Assembly (NCBI RefSeq): GCF_000166195.2
Contig: NZ_CM001403.1
Coordinates: forward strand, 6,528,432 to 6,592,431
Direction: 5' to 3'
Length of the DNA stretch: 64,000 nt
Origin: Mucilaginibacter paludis DSM 18603
GTDB taxonomy: Bacteria > Bacteroidota > Bacteroidia > Sphingobacteriales > Sphingobacteriaceae
Positions 1 to 8,783 of the stretch are shown here, one piece after another. The stretch's first letter is position 1. Every line of letters starts with the position of its first letter. The notes beneath the pieces are model-generated. The model saw only the letters and a program-made list of their open reading frames with translations. It made no database searches and had not been told where the DNA came from. A program made the position numbers and the translations under genes.

Positions 1-46
1 ATAAATTGCCCGTGATCAATTAAACACATTGATCATCATGAAATAA

Positions 47-679
47 ATGATAGTAAAAACACTGTATATAATTCGCCACGGCCAAACTGATTTCAATAAA
101 AAAGGAATCATCCAGGGCCGCGGAATTAATGCCGAACTGAATGACAGGGGGATTATCCAGGGTAAAGCCTTTTACGATGCTTACCACAACGTGCCATTCG
201 ATAAAATTTATATCTCTTGCCTAAAACGCACTGAGCAAACCGTGCACGAGTTTATTGAAGCCGGTATCCCTTACGATAAGTTGTCAGGGCTGGACGAGTT
301 AGCCTGGGGGATTTACGAGGGGCAACCGAGTACTCCCGGTAACAGGGCCGCCTTTTTGCAAATTATGCGCGAATGGGTAGACGGGGATCTGGATCAAAAG
401 TTTGAAGGTGGCGAAAGCCCGAATGAACTACAGGCCCGGCAAAAAGAAGCGCTCAACGTGATCATGAGCCATCCCGAAGAAAAAAATGTATTAATTTGTA
501 TGCACGGGCGTGCCATGCGTTTGTTTTTATGCCTGTTAACCGGCATCAGTTTAACGCGTATGGACGAGTTTCCGCATCAAAATGTTGTATTATACAAGGT
601 TACTTATGATGGTAACCAATTTGAAATAGCAGAGTTTAACAACGCTGACCATCTGAAACATCTGGCTCCCGACTTGTGA
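47..679 (+). CDS. Histidine phosphatase family protein
   Basis: A 210-residue member of the histidine phosphatase (phosphoglycerate mutase-like) superfamily. The N-terminal RHGQTDFN motif carries the histidine that is phosphorylated during catalysis. The second histidine is in CMHGRAMR near residue 152, and the family's acidic residue is probably in the ELAWGIYEGQ segment. Length and motif order fit a small cytosolic phosphatase; the substrate cannot be told from sequence. The stop codon overlaps the GTG start of the next gene (GTGA), so the two are probably co-translated. The link to menaquinone synthesis is only positional. Confidence 0.9.
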   Translation: MIVKTLYIIRHGQTDFNKKGIIQGRGINAELNDRGIIQGKAFYDAYHNVPFDKIYISCLKRTEQTVHEFIEAGIPYDKLSGLDELAWGIYEGQPSTPGNRAAFLQIMREWVDGDLDQKFEGGESPNELQARQKEALNVIMSHPEEKNVLICMHGRAMRLFLCLLTGISLTRMDEFPHQNVVLYKVTYDGNQFEIAEFNNADHLKHLAPDL

Positions 680-1419
680 AAAAAATAAAAATATCCGCTG
701 TTAGTTATACCAATACCAAACCCTTTTTATACGGCTTACAACACTCCGGTATTCTTGATCAAATTGAATTAAGTTTAGATGCTCCGGCAGACTGTGCCCA
801 GAAGCTGATTGATGATGTGGTTGATATCGGGCTGATACCGGTTGCCGCAGTGTTGAACATACCCAACTGGCAAATTGTATCTGATTATTGCATTGGCGCC
901 GTTGGCGCAGTAAATTCTGTGTTTATATTCAGCAATTGTAAAATTGAGGATGCCAGATATTTGCAGTTAGATCCGCAATCGCGCTCGTCCAATAACCTGG
1001 CTAAGGTATTGCTGAAAAATTATTGGAAGTTAAGCCCCGAGTTATTAATCGATGCGAATGACTATAGCGTTTCAACCGATCAGTTTACGGCCTTTGTGCA
1101 AATTGGAGACAGAACTTTTGGTAAGAAAGATCAATATGAGTACGTGTATGACCTGGCCGAAGAGTGGCAGAAGTTTACCGGCTTGCCTTTTATGTTTGCC
1201 GGCTGGATAGCTAACAAGCCTATACCTGAGGCGTTTATTACCGAGCTTAACCAAGCATTGAAATTAGGGTTGGATAGCCGAGCCGAGCTTTTTAAAGAGT
1301 TACCCAAGGTTGCAAATTTTGATGTGGAAGATTACCTGATGCATAAAATAGACTTTGATGTAACACCAGGAAAAAAAGAAGCGATGCAGCTGTTTCTAAA
1401 CTACATCAGGACGCTTTAA
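676..1419 (+). CDS. mqnA: Chorismate dehydratase MqnA (futalosine menaquinone pathway)
   Basis: MqnA removes water from chorismate to give 3-[(1-carboxyvinyl)oxy]benzoate, the first committed step of the futalosine route to menaquinone. The 247-residue protein has the family's periplasmic-binding-protein-like fold. Its N-terminal ISAVSYTNTKPF matches the substrate-binding start of MqnA, followed by DIGLIPVAAV and a conserved SRSSNNLAKVLL segment. The start is a GTG overlapping the previous stop by 4 bases. No other pathway gene (mqnB-E) is in the window. The 3' end overlaps the convergent response regulator gene by 14 bp. Confidence 0.92.
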   Translation: MKKIKISAVSYTNTKPFLYGLQHSGILDQIELSLDAPADCAQKLIDDVVDIGLIPVAAVLNIPNWQIVSDYCIGAVGAVNSVFIFSNCKIEDARYLQLDPQSRSSNNLAKVLLKNYWKLSPELLIDANDYSVSTDQFTAFVQIGDRTFGKKDQYEYVYDLAEEWQKFTGLPFMFAGWIANKPIPEAFITELNQALKLGLDSRAELFKELPKVANFDVEDYLMHKIDFDVTPGKKEAMQLFLNYIRTL

Positions 1420-1774
1420 GCAATTGCTGTTCAATTTTATCTAACAGCAAAAAGATATCAAAAGGTTTGGAGACGAAATCGTTGGCTCCCGATTCTAACA
1501 CCGATTGAGTTAAATTAGGTGTAGCAGATATCATGATGACTGGTATGCCACTTGTTTGTTTGTCGGCTTTAATTTGCCTGCAAATATCTCTACCGTCCAT
1601 TCCAGAGAGCATAATGTCCAGTAAAATAATATCTGGTTTATATTCGTCTATTTTATTGAACACTTCATCGCCTTTCGGTGTGGTATTCACATCATATCCC
1701 GAATATTGTAGTAATTCAACCAATGCATCCAAGATGTATGGGTCGTCATCAACAGCAAGTATTTTTTTTGACAT
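1406..1774 (-). CDS. Single-domain response regulator (CheY-like receiver)
   Basis: A 122-residue stand-alone receiver domain with no output domain. The acidic pocket is D9-D10-D11, the phospho-acceptor is D53 in LLDIML, and the switch and lysine residues are S83 and K103 (SKPF). Such proteins pass phosphate between histidine kinases or act by protein contact. No kinase gene is adjacent, so its partner is unknown. It is transcribed convergently with mqnA, whose end it overlaps by 14 bp. Confidence 0.92.
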   Translation of the reverse strand: MSKKILAVDDDPYILDALVELLQYSGYDVNTTPKGDEVFNKIDEYKPDIILLDIMLSGMDGRDICRQIKADKQTSGIPVIMISATPNLTQSVLESGANDFVSKPFDIFLLLDKIEQQLLKAS

Positions 1775-1924
1775 GGAATTAGTTATACAATTTGGAAAGA
1801 AAAATGATGGTTATTGTGTGCTATAAAAACTGTCAATTTTAGTGCCATAATAGTTTGATTTTTGACGAATTTTTAAAACAATTATTTGAGCCGGTTGGTA
1901 GTCGCCTTTTATTATTGGGATACC

Positions 1925-1955
1925 TTGCATAACTTAAAAACAAATACTACATTTG
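1925..1955 (+). promoter_or_regulatory. Predicted Bacteroidota promoter for rpsO
   Basis: TTG at 1925-1927, then 20 bases, then TACATTTG at 1948-1955. This matches the Bacteroidota primary sigma consensus (TTTG-N19-TAnnTTTG). It lies 46 bases before the rpsO start, leaving room for a short leader. Confidence 0.7.
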
Positions 1956-2001
1956 CGCCACAATTAACAAAAATTATTAACACTTTAATATTATTCAGGT
2001 A

Positions 2002-2280
2002 ATGTATTTAAGTAAAGAAGCGAAACAAGAAATTTTCGCAAAACACGGCGCCGGACCGGCCGATACAGGTTCAGCAGAAGGACAAGTAGCATTATTCACC
2101 ACACGTATTGCTCACTTAACCGGTCACTTAAAGAAAAACAAAAAAGATTTTTCTACCCAGTTATCACTGCAAAAATTAGTAGGTAAACGCCGTGCATTGC
2201 TGGCCTACCTTTACAAAAAAGATATTTCAAGGTATCGTGCTATCATCAAAGCTTTAGAGCTTCGCGACATCATTAAGTAA
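2002..2280 (+). CDS. rpsO: 30S ribosomal protein S15
   Basis: S15 is a primary 16S rRNA-binding protein of the small subunit. The 92-residue length is normal. The conserved DTGSAEGQVALFT block and the LVGKRRALLAYL and SRYRAIIKALELR segments are all present. It sits directly before pnp, the classic rpsO-pnp order, but a terminator-like hairpin separates them at 2299. A well-formed promoter lies just upstream. Confidence 0.97.
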   Translation: MYLSKEAKQEIFAKHGAGPADTGSAEGQVALFTTRIAHLTGHLKKNKKDFSTQLSLQKLVGKRRALLAYLYKKDISRYRAIIKALELRDIIK

Positions 2281-2298
2281 ATATTTTCGCATTTTAAT

Positions 2299-2330
2299 AA
2301 AAAGCCGTCGCAATTGCAGATGGCTTTTTT
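2299..2330 (+). terminator. Intrinsic terminator after rpsO
   Basis: An A-rich arm AAAAAGCC (2299-2306) pairs with GGCTTTTT (2322-2329) across a 15-nt loop, ending in a T run. It may be leaky, since rpsO and pnp are often co-transcribed. Confidence 0.65.
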
Positions 2331-2409
2331 ACTTTTGTGCAAATAATAATACACCATAAAAATAATCGCTGTACTCAAAAGATGAAAAGTGCAGCATAAT
2401 AAAAAAAAG

Positions 2410-4557
2410 ATGAGTTATAACGCAATTAAAAAAGTATTCGATTTAGGTGACGGCCGCACCATTGAGATCGAAACAGGAAAATTGGCCAAACAAGCCGATG
2501 GTTCGGTTGTGGTAAAAATGGGCGACACCATGTTGCTGGCTACGGTAGTATCAACTCCGGAAGCTAAAGAAGGTGTTGACTTTTTACCACTATCTGTTGA
2601 TTATCAGGAAAAATATGCTGCTACTGGCCGTATCCCTGGTGGTTTTTTACGCCGCGAGGCACGTTTATCAGATTACGAGGTTTTGATCTCGCGTTTGGTT
2701 GACCGCGCCTTACGTCCATTATTCCCTGATGATTATCATGCCGATGTACAAGTGATGATCAGCTTGATCAGTGCTGATAAAAACATTATGCCTGATTGCC
2801 TTGCAGGTTTAGCAGCTTCGGCGGCTATTGCTGTTTCTGATATTCCTTTTAACGGCCCTATCTCAGAAGTTCGTGTAGCTAAAATTGATGGCAAGTTGGT
2901 AATTAACCCAACCGTTAGCGATTTAGAGCGCGCTTCGTTAGAGTTTATTGTTGCAGGTTCTGCAAGCGATATTAACATGGTTGAAGGTGAGTGCAGCGAA
3001 ATTCAGGAAGCTGAATTGGTTGAGGCTATCAAATTTGCACACGATGCTATCAAAATCCAGGTTCAGGCCCAGGTTGAACTAGCTGCCGAGGTTGCTAAAG
3101 CAAAAGTAAAACGCGTTTACAGCCACGAGCATAGTAACGAAGACTTAAAGAAACAGGTTTTTGCCGATACTTACGATAAAGTTTACGCCATTGCTGCGTC
3201 GGCTTCTTCAAAAGATGAGCGCTCTGAGGCTTTTAAAAATTTACAAAAAGAAGTTGTTGCTTCTTTAGGTGAAGATGCCGATGATGTAAGCAAGTTTTTA
3301 GCGAAAAAATATTTCCACGATGTGCAGTATGATGCCGTACGTAACCTGGTATTAGACGAAGGTAAGCGTTTAGATGGCCGTACAACTACCCAAATACGCC
3401 CTATATGGAGCGAGGTTGGTTATTTACCTGCTGCTCACGGTTCTGCCGTGTTTACCCGTGGCGAAACACAAGCGTTAACTACGGTTACTTTGGGTGCAAA
3501 GGATGATGAGCAAATGATTGATGGCGCGTTTATTAACGGCTACCAAAAATTTCTGCTTCACTATAATTTCCCTGGTTTTTCAACCGGCGAAGTTCGCCCT
3601 AACAGGGGAGCTGGCCGTCGCGAAATTGGCCACGGTAATTTAGCTATGCGTTCGTTAAAACAGGTATTGCCTGATGAAAACGAAAACCCATACACTATCC
3701 GTATCGTATCTGATATTTTAGAATCAAACGGATCATCATCAATGGCTACGGTTTGTGCAGGTACACTGGCTTTGATGGATGCAGGTATCAAAATCAAGGC
3801 ACCTGTATCAGGTATAGCCATGGGCTTGATTACCAATCCCGAAGGAACCAAATACGCTATCTTATCGGATATCTTGGGCGATGAAGATCACTTAGGTGAT
3901 ATGGACTTTAAGGTTACCGGTACCGAAAAAGGTATTGTAGCTTGCCAGATGGATTTAAAAATCAATGGTTTATCTTATGAAGTGTTATCAAAGGCCTTAG
4001 ATCAGGCTAAAGAAGGCCGTCTTCATATCCTGAACGAAATGAAGAAAACCATCGACATTCCACGTGATGATTATAAAGCGCATGCGCCACGTATTGTATC
4101 CATGCGTATCGATAAAGAATTTATCGGTGCCGTTATTGGTCCCGGTGGTAAAATTATCCAGGAAATGCAACGTGAATCGGGTGCTACCATCTCTATCGAA
4201 GAAAAAGATAATCAAGGTATCATCCAGATATTTGGCGATAACAAGGAGTCGATCGATAAAGCGGTTACCCGTATCCGCCAGATTGTAGCTAAGCCGGAAG
4301 TTGGCGAAATTTACGAAGGTAAAGTTCGTTCTATCATGCCGTTTGGTGCCTTTGTTGAAATTATGCCAGGTAAAGATGGTTTACTGCATATTTCGGAAAT
4401 TGACCATAAACGCATTGAAACAATGGATGGCATTTTTGAAATTGGCGATGAAGTTAGGGTGAAACTGTTGGATGTGGATAAGCAAGGAAAGTTAAAGCTT
4501 TCAAGAAAAGCTCTATTGCCGCGCCCACCACGTACCGATGCGCCTGCTCAAAGCTAA
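2410..4557 (+). CDS. pnp: Polyribonucleotide nucleotidyltransferase (PNPase)
   Basis: PNPase degrades RNA 3' to 5' by phosphorolysis. From the ATG at 2410 the protein is 715 residues, normal for the family. It has two RNase PH domains separated by a helical linker, then a KH domain with VIGPGGKII and an S1 domain (GKVRSIMPFGAFVEI) near the C-terminus. An in-frame GTG at 2389 would add seven residues (QHNKKK-rich). I chose the ATG because MSYNAIKKVFDLGDG is the usual family start. A strong terminator follows the stop. Confidence 0.96.
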   Translation: MSYNAIKKVFDLGDGRTIEIETGKLAKQADGSVVVKMGDTMLLATVVSTPEAKEGVDFLPLSVDYQEKYAATGRIPGGFLRREARLSDYEVLISRLVDRALRPLFPDDYHADVQVMISLISADKNIMPDCLAGLAASAAIAVSDIPFNGPISEVRVAKIDGKLVINPTVSDLERASLEFIVAGSASDINMVEGECSEIQEAELVEAIKFAHDAIKIQVQAQVELAAEVAKAKVKRVYSHEHSNEDLKKQVFADTYDKVYAIAASASSKDERSEAFKNLQKEVVASLGEDADDVSKFLAKKYFHDVQYDAVRNLVLDEGKRLDGRTTTQIRPIWSEVGYLPAAHGSAVFTRGETQALTTVTLGAKDDEQMIDGAFINGYQKFLLHYNFPGFSTGEVRPNRGAGRREIGHGNLAMRSLKQVLPDENENPYTIRIVSDILESNGSSSMATVCAGTLALMDAGIKIKAPVSGIAMGLITNPEGTKYAILSDILGDEDHLGDMDFKVTGTEKGIVACQMDLKINGLSYEVLSKALDQAKEGRLHILNEMKKTIDIPRDDYKAHAPRIVSMRIDKEFIGAVIGPGGKIIQEMQRESGATISIEEKDNQGIIQIFGDNKESIDKAVTRIRQIVAKPEVGEIYEGKVRSIMPFGAFVEIMPGKDGLLHISEIDHKRIETMDGIFEIGDEVRVKLLDVDKQGKLKLSRKALLPRPPRTDAPAQS

Positions 4558-4571
4558 TTTGTATCAATAAT

Positions 4572-4610
4572 AAAAGAAGAAACCCTCAGAAACGAGGGTT
4601 TTTTCTTTTA
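4572..4610 (+). terminator. Intrinsic terminator after pnp
   Basis: AACCCTC (4581-4587) pairs with GAGGGTT (4594-4600), extended by flanking A and T tracts and followed by TTTTCTTTT. It lies 15 bases after the pnp stop. Confidence 0.85.
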
Positions 4611-4747
4611 TATTAGTTCCCTAAAGCGCCATTGGCGGGTTTAAAAGTGCTTTTTTAAAAAACATCAAACAATTTTGTTTTCCGTTCCTTTTTAACAAGG
4701 TTATCTATGAGTAAATGTATACGTAATATCCGCTCCTATTGAATATA

Positions 4748-5023
4748 ATGATACAAACGCCCAATGATCCTTTAAATTTCTTAAATAATTCGTCGGCGGA
4801 TCCTGCGCGCAAAAGTGCCCAAACAGATTTGATCGAGCAGTTATTGTATGAGATTATCAGGGTAAAGGATCTGATTAAATATTACGACGATATCCCCAAT
4901 GGTGCCGGGCAGTTAGGATCGTCAATTCTCACCGAATTAGTGGCCGAAGCCTACAAATCGCTGGTTGACTACGACACCGTATTAATGAAAAAATATTACG
5001 ATCTGCTGCAAAATTGCGATTAA
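4748..5023 (+). CDS. Small conserved-looking hypothetical protein
   Basis: A 91-residue soluble, mostly helical protein that I do not recognise. From the ATG at 4748 it begins MIQTPNDPLNFL. An in-frame TTG nine bases earlier is less likely as a start. It has no signal peptide or membrane segment. The central part (LIEQLLYEIIRVKDLIKYYD) and the C-terminal part (LVAEAYKSLVDYDTVL) look like amphipathic helices. It stands alone between the pnp terminator and a repeat-rich gap. Clean codon use and a real-looking amino-acid composition support it as a gene. Confidence 0.65.
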   Translation: MIQTPNDPLNFLNNSSADPARKSAQTDLIEQLLYEIIRVKDLIKYYDDIPNGAGQLGSSILTELVAEAYKSLVDYDTVLMKKYYDLLQNCD

Positions 5024-5147
5024 CTTTCAGCAGCGCAGCCTCCCTTATTTACATGCTATGCAAATCTTCAGCTGGTGGCCCCGATTTCCCTGCTTGTAGT
5101 ATTAGAATTGCCTGAAAAGGGATTTTTGCGTCAATAAAATCAAATGA

Positions 5148-5404
5148 ACTTTTTTAATGCGTTTGCCCTGTATGCAGATAGCAGGCACAGTTATCATCAT
5201 AACGGAATCCTGCTGACAAGGGAGCACCCTACGGAGCCAAAACTTTCTTTTTTTTGTTCCCTATATATAAACAGGGAGCTCCTGCCGGAGTTCTTTAACG
5301 GTTGTTTTTGACTCCAGCGGACTGGCCTGTTTATAGCAAAGAGGCCTTTAACCTGCTTTGGCTCCGTAGGAGCCTCCTCTTACTTTTTTAATGCGTTTGC
5401 CCTG
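5148..5404. repeat. Direct repeat pair enclosing CTCCTACGGAG palindromes
   Basis: A perfect 23-bp direct repeat occurs at 5148-5170 and 5382-5404 (core ACTTTTTTAATGCGTTTGCC). Between the copies lie inversely related sequences, GGAGCACCCTACGGAGCC (5221-5238) and GGCTCCGTAGGAGCCTCC (5360-5377), and a further GGAGCTCCTGCCGGAG block near 5276. The layout resembles REP-like intergenic palindromes. No coding sequence is visible in this 436-bp gap. Confidence 0.65.
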
Positions 5405-5459
5405 CTATCCGCACTGATAAAAGGCTATGATACCCGAAATTTTGTGTAAGTTTGGCCGC

Positions 5460-6113
5460 ATGAATCACCTGATTTCTCCCTCTATATTAACAGCTAACTT
5501 TGCCAATTTGCAAAAGGATATTGATATGCTTAATCAAAGCCAGGCTGATTGGATACATGTAGATGTAATGGATGGCGTTTTTGTGCCCAACATATCATTC
5601 GGTTTCGCTGTAATTAAAGCAATTAAGCAATTTGCTCAAAAACCATTGGATGTCCATTTAATGATCGTTGACCCGGACAGGTACCTGGAAGAGTTTAAAA
5701 ACGCGGGTGCTGATGGCATTACCGTACATTACGAAGCCTGTACGCATTTAAACCGAACCATCAATAAAATTAAGGAGTTGGGTTGCAGGGCGGGAGTGGC
5801 GCTTAATCCGCACACGCCAGTTGCTTTGCTTGACGATATTATAGCAGACCTGGACCTGGTATTGATCATGTCAGTCAATCCGGGTTTTGGTGCGCAAAAG
5901 TTTTTATCAAACACCTACAAAAAAATAGCCGACCTTAAAAAGTTATGTGCTTTACGTAACCCGGAACTGTATATCGAAATTGACGGCGGAGTTGATGCAG
6001 GTAACGCTGCTCAATTGATTAACACCGGTGCAAATGTTTTAGTTGCGGGCAATGCGGTGTTCTCGGCTAATGATCCAAGTGCTGCTGTTGCTACGCTTAA
6101 ATCAATTGTATAA
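5460..6113 (+). CDS. rpe: Ribulose-phosphate 3-epimerase
   Basis: Rpe interconverts ribulose 5-phosphate and xylulose 5-phosphate in the pentose phosphate pathway. The 217-residue TIM barrel has all the expected metal and catalytic residues: H33 and D35 in HVDVMDG, H66 in DVHLM and D175 in EIDGGVD. The phosphate-binding MSVNPGFGAQKF loop is present. The ATG at 5460 gives the standard family length; an ATG at 5427 would add 11 residues without homology. It is monocistronic as far as can be seen. Confidence 0.95.
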   Translation: MNHLISPSILTANFANLQKDIDMLNQSQADWIHVDVMDGVFVPNISFGFAVIKAIKQFAQKPLDVHLMIVDPDRYLEEFKNAGADGITVHYEACTHLNRTINKIKELGCRAGVALNPHTPVALLDDIIADLDLVLIMSVNPGFGAQKFLSNTYKKIADLKKLCALRNPELYIEIDGGVDAGNAAQLINTGANVLVAGNAVFSANDPSAAVATLKSIV

Positions 6114-6332
6114 GAGGCTATGATGGAGTATAACACCATGACATTGGCGTTAACTAAATATTTTTTTTAATCAGTAGCTATACAATTTCAAATTATTTAC
6201 CTTCGGGGCGTAAAAATTGAAATGCTCTTAATACAGCATCTAAATTTTAAACACAATAATAATATACAAAGTCTATAGTTTTTAAGGTGAAACTTTAAAA
6301 CAGGTAAGCTGACTAAAATAAATTATATAAAT

Positions 6333-7400
6333 ATGAAACATAATTTTGGTGCCGGACCAGGCATTTTGCCAAACGAAGTATTAAAACAAGCCGCAGAGGG
6401 CGTATTAAATTTGAATGGGATAGGATTATCTGTTCTGGAAATATCGCACCGCTCTGTTGAATTTGAGGCTGTTTTAGATGAGGCCGTTCGTTTGGTGAAA
6501 GAATTGTTTAACGTGCCCGAAGGTTATTCTGTGTTGTTTTTACAAGGTGGCGCAAGTACGCAATTTGCCATGGTGCCTTATAACCTGTTGCCTTCTGACG
6601 GAAAAGCTGCTTATGTTGAAAGTGGTGTATGGGCTAACAAGGCTATCAAAGAAGCCAAATTTTTTGGCGATGTACAGGTTTTGGCCACCGGTAAAGAAAA
6701 TAATTTCAAATCGATCCCTAAAGATTTTGAAATTCCTGCCGATGCTGCTTATCTGCATATTACATCCAACAATACCATTTATGGCACCCAGTTGCACCAG
6801 TTCCCACAGTCGCCAGTACCATTGATTTGCGATATGTCTTCAGATATATTCAGCCGTAAGGTTAACGTGGCCGATTTTGGTTTGATATACGCTGGCGCTC
6901 AAAAAAACATGGGGCCCGCAGGTACCACCTTGGTGATTGTTAAGGACGAGATATTGGGTAAAGTTGACCGTAAAATACCGGCCATGCTGAACTACCAAAC
7001 CCAGATTGAAGGCGGATCGATGTACAATACACCTCCGGTATTTGCCATTTACGTATCCATGCTTACTTTGCGCTGGTTAAAGGCTAAGGGTGGGGTAGAG
7101 GCTATCGAAAAAGAAAATGATGCTAAAGCTGCCGCTTTATACGCGGAGATTGATCGTAACCCTTTATTTAAAGGCGTATGCGTGCCCGAAGATCGTTCTA
7201 AGATGAACGTATGCTTTTTAACCGAAAATCCTGAACACGAAAAACCTTTCCTTAAACTTTGCGAAGAAAAGGATATTGTAGGTGTAAAAGGTCATCGCAG
7301 CGCAGGTGGTTTCAGAGCATCAATATACAATGCATTACCTATCACCAGCGTACATGTGCTGATTGATGCCATGCAGGAGTTTGCAGAAAAAAACAGATAG
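6333..7400 (+). CDS. serC: Phosphoserine aminotransferase
   Basis: SerC is a PLP enzyme that makes 3-phosphoserine from 3-phosphohydroxypyruvate and glutamate. The 355-residue length is normal. It opens with NFGAGPGILPNEVL, and the PLP-binding lysine is K191 in YAGAQKNMGPAG. The C-terminal GHRSAGGFRASIYNA substrate-binding stretch is intact. The serA gene follows 373 bp downstream, so two steps of serine synthesis are side by side, separated by an octanucleotide array. The 219-bp upstream gap is AT-rich; TACCTTCG at 6198-6205 is only a weak promoter candidate. Confidence 0.96.
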   Translation: MKHNFGAGPGILPNEVLKQAAEGVLNLNGIGLSVLEISHRSVEFEAVLDEAVRLVKELFNVPEGYSVLFLQGGASTQFAMVPYNLLPSDGKAAYVESGVWANKAIKEAKFFGDVQVLATGKENNFKSIPKDFEIPADAAYLHITSNNTIYGTQLHQFPQSPVPLICDMSSDIFSRKVNVADFGLIYAGAQKNMGPAGTTLVIVKDEILGKVDRKIPAMLNYQTQIEGGSMYNTPPVFAIYVSMLTLRWLKAKGGVEAIEKENDAKAAALYAEIDRNPLFKGVCVPEDRSKMNVCFLTENPEHEKPFLKLCEEKDIVGVKGHRSAGGFRASIYNALPITSVHVLIDAMQEFAEKNR

Positions 7401-7424
7401 TTATTAGGTGTATTGAGTTGTTGG

Positions 7425-7611
7425 TTATTAAGTTATTAAGTTATTAAGTTATTAAGTTATTAAGTTATTAAGTTATTAAGTTATTAAGTTATTAAGTTAT
7501 TAAGTTATTATTAAGTTATTAAGTTATTAAGTTATTAAGTTATTAAGTTATTAAGTTATTAAGTTATTAAGTTATTAAGTTATTAAGTTATTAAGTTATT
7601 AAGTTATTAAG
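7425..7611 (+). repeat. Octanucleotide tandem array TTATTAAG x23
   Basis: Twenty-three consecutive TTATTAAG units: ten perfect units (7425-7504), one expanded by an extra TTA (7505-7515), then twelve perfect units to 7611. It begins 25 bp after the serC stop. The near-perfect identity of the units suggests recent slippage expansion. Confidence 0.95.
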
Positions 7612-7667
7612 TTATACTTCCTATAAACCAAACGACAGTAAATCAATGGCTCAACATGAGCGAGAGT

Positions 7668-7764
7668 CAATAACCAATAACTTAATAACCCAATAACCAA
7701 TAACCAGGTAACCATTAACTCAATAACAAATAACTCAATAACCAGTAACCAGTAACCCAATAAC
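7668..7764 (+). repeat. Degenerate AATAACC array before serA
   Basis: About twelve imperfect 7-8 nt units of the type CAATAACC/AGTAACC run to 9 bp before the serA start. The sequence is largely the reverse complement of the GTTATT-type array upstream (AATAACTTAATAAC pairs with GTTATTAAGTTATT), so the serC-serA spacer could fold into a long AT-rich hairpin. Confidence 0.75.
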
Positions 7765-7773
7765 AAAAACAAA

Positions 7774-8724
7774 ATGATCAAAATATTAGCTAACGATGGT
7801 ATTGATCCGGCTGGAAAGGCGCTTTTAGAAGCAGCCGGCTTTTTGGTTGACACCGTAAATATCCCGCAGGATGAATTGCCTGCAAAATTAAACGAATATG
7901 ATGCCATCACCGTTCGCAGTGCCACCAAGGTGCGCAAGGCGTTGATGGATGCCTGCCCTAACCTTAAATTAGTTGGGCGTGGTGGCGTAGGTGTTGATAA
8001 CATTGATGTGGATTATGCCAAAGAAAAAGGCATTGCCGTATTTAACACACCTGCATCATCATCACTGTCTGTTGCCGAATTGGTTTTCGGTCATTTATTT
8101 ACAGGAGTACGCTTTTTGTATGATAGTAACCGCAAAATGCCTGTTGAAGGCGGTAGTAAGTTTAACGATCTTAAAAAAGCTTATGCCAAAGGCATCGAAT
8201 TGCGTGGTAAAACCATTGGTATTTTGGGTTTTGGGCGCATAGGCCGCGAGGTGGCTAAAACTGCCATAGGTTTAGGTATGGATGTTTTGGCTTATGATCT
8301 TTTTCCTTTTAACCCCGAAGTTGATTTGGTTTTAGGAGGCGGAATTGAAGTTAAAGCATCGGTAAAAGTGGCTACCAAAGAAGAAGTAATTGCACAAAGC
8401 GATTTCATCAGTCTGCATGTTCCTTTTACAGATAAACCGGTATTAGGTGCTGAAGAGCTTGCACAAGTAAAAAAAGGCGTTGGCCTGGTTAACTGCTCAC
8501 GTGGTGGTACTATTGACGAACTTGCCTTAATTGAAGCCTTAAACAGCGGCAAAGTAGGCTTTGCAGGTTTAGATGTGTTCGATAACGAACCTACACCGCG
8601 CGAAGAGATTTTGAAACACCCTAAGATATCCTTAACCCCGCACATCGGCGCGGCAACCAACGAAGCCCAGGAACGGATTGGCGTTGAGCTGGCTAACCTG
8701 ATTATAGGGTACTTTAACAAGTAA
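7774..8724 (+). CDS. serA: D-3-phosphoglycerate dehydrogenase, short form without ACT domain
   Basis: This is a D-2-hydroxyacid dehydrogenase of 316 residues. It oxidises 3-phosphoglycerate to 3-phosphohydroxypyruvate if the serA assignment is right. The NAD-binding GFGRIG is at 152-157. The catalytic R243 (NCSRGGTID), E272 (DNEPTPR) and H290 (PHIGAAT) are present. It ends just after the catalytic domain, so it has no C-terminal regulatory ACT domain and is probably not serine-inhibited in the E. coli manner. Adjacency to serC supports the serine role. Confidence 0.9.
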   Translation: MIKILANDGIDPAGKALLEAAGFLVDTVNIPQDELPAKLNEYDAITVRSATKVRKALMDACPNLKLVGRGGVGVDNIDVDYAKEKGIAVFNTPASSSLSVAELVFGHLFTGVRFLYDSNRKMPVEGGSKFNDLKKAYAKGIELRGKTIGILGFGRIGREVAKTAIGLGMDVLAYDLFPFNPEVDLVLGGGIEVKASVKVATKEEVIAQSDFISLHVPFTDKPVLGAEELAQVKKGVGLVNCSRGGTIDELALIEALNSGKVGFAGLDVFDNEPTPREEILKHPKISLTPHIGAATNEAQERIGVELANLIIGYFNK

Positions 8725-8740
8725 GCCACTATTGAATATA

Positions 8741-8783
8741 AACAGAAAAGGGCCGGGAATTTTCCTGGCCCTTTTCTGTTTTA
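8741..8783 (+). terminator. Strong bidirectional terminator between serA and a lipoprotein gene
   Basis: A perfect 14-bp stem, AACAGAAAAGGGCC (8741-8754) with GGCCCTTTTCTGTT (8767-8780). The A-rich and T-rich outer arms let it serve both the plus-strand serA and the convergent minus-strand gene ending at 8781. Confidence 0.85.

Noticed and set aside
2330..2337. TACTTTTG as a pnp promoter -7 element
   Set aside because: No TTG lies 19-21 bases upstream and the sequence is part of the rpsO terminator T tract.
7425..7611. Possible CRISPR array
   Set aside because: The octamers are contiguous with no spacers and there are no cas genes.
7599..8003. Minus-strand open frame over the arrays and the start of serA
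   Set aside because: It is made of repeat translation (LLVI-type runs) and antisense serA sequence, with no family features.
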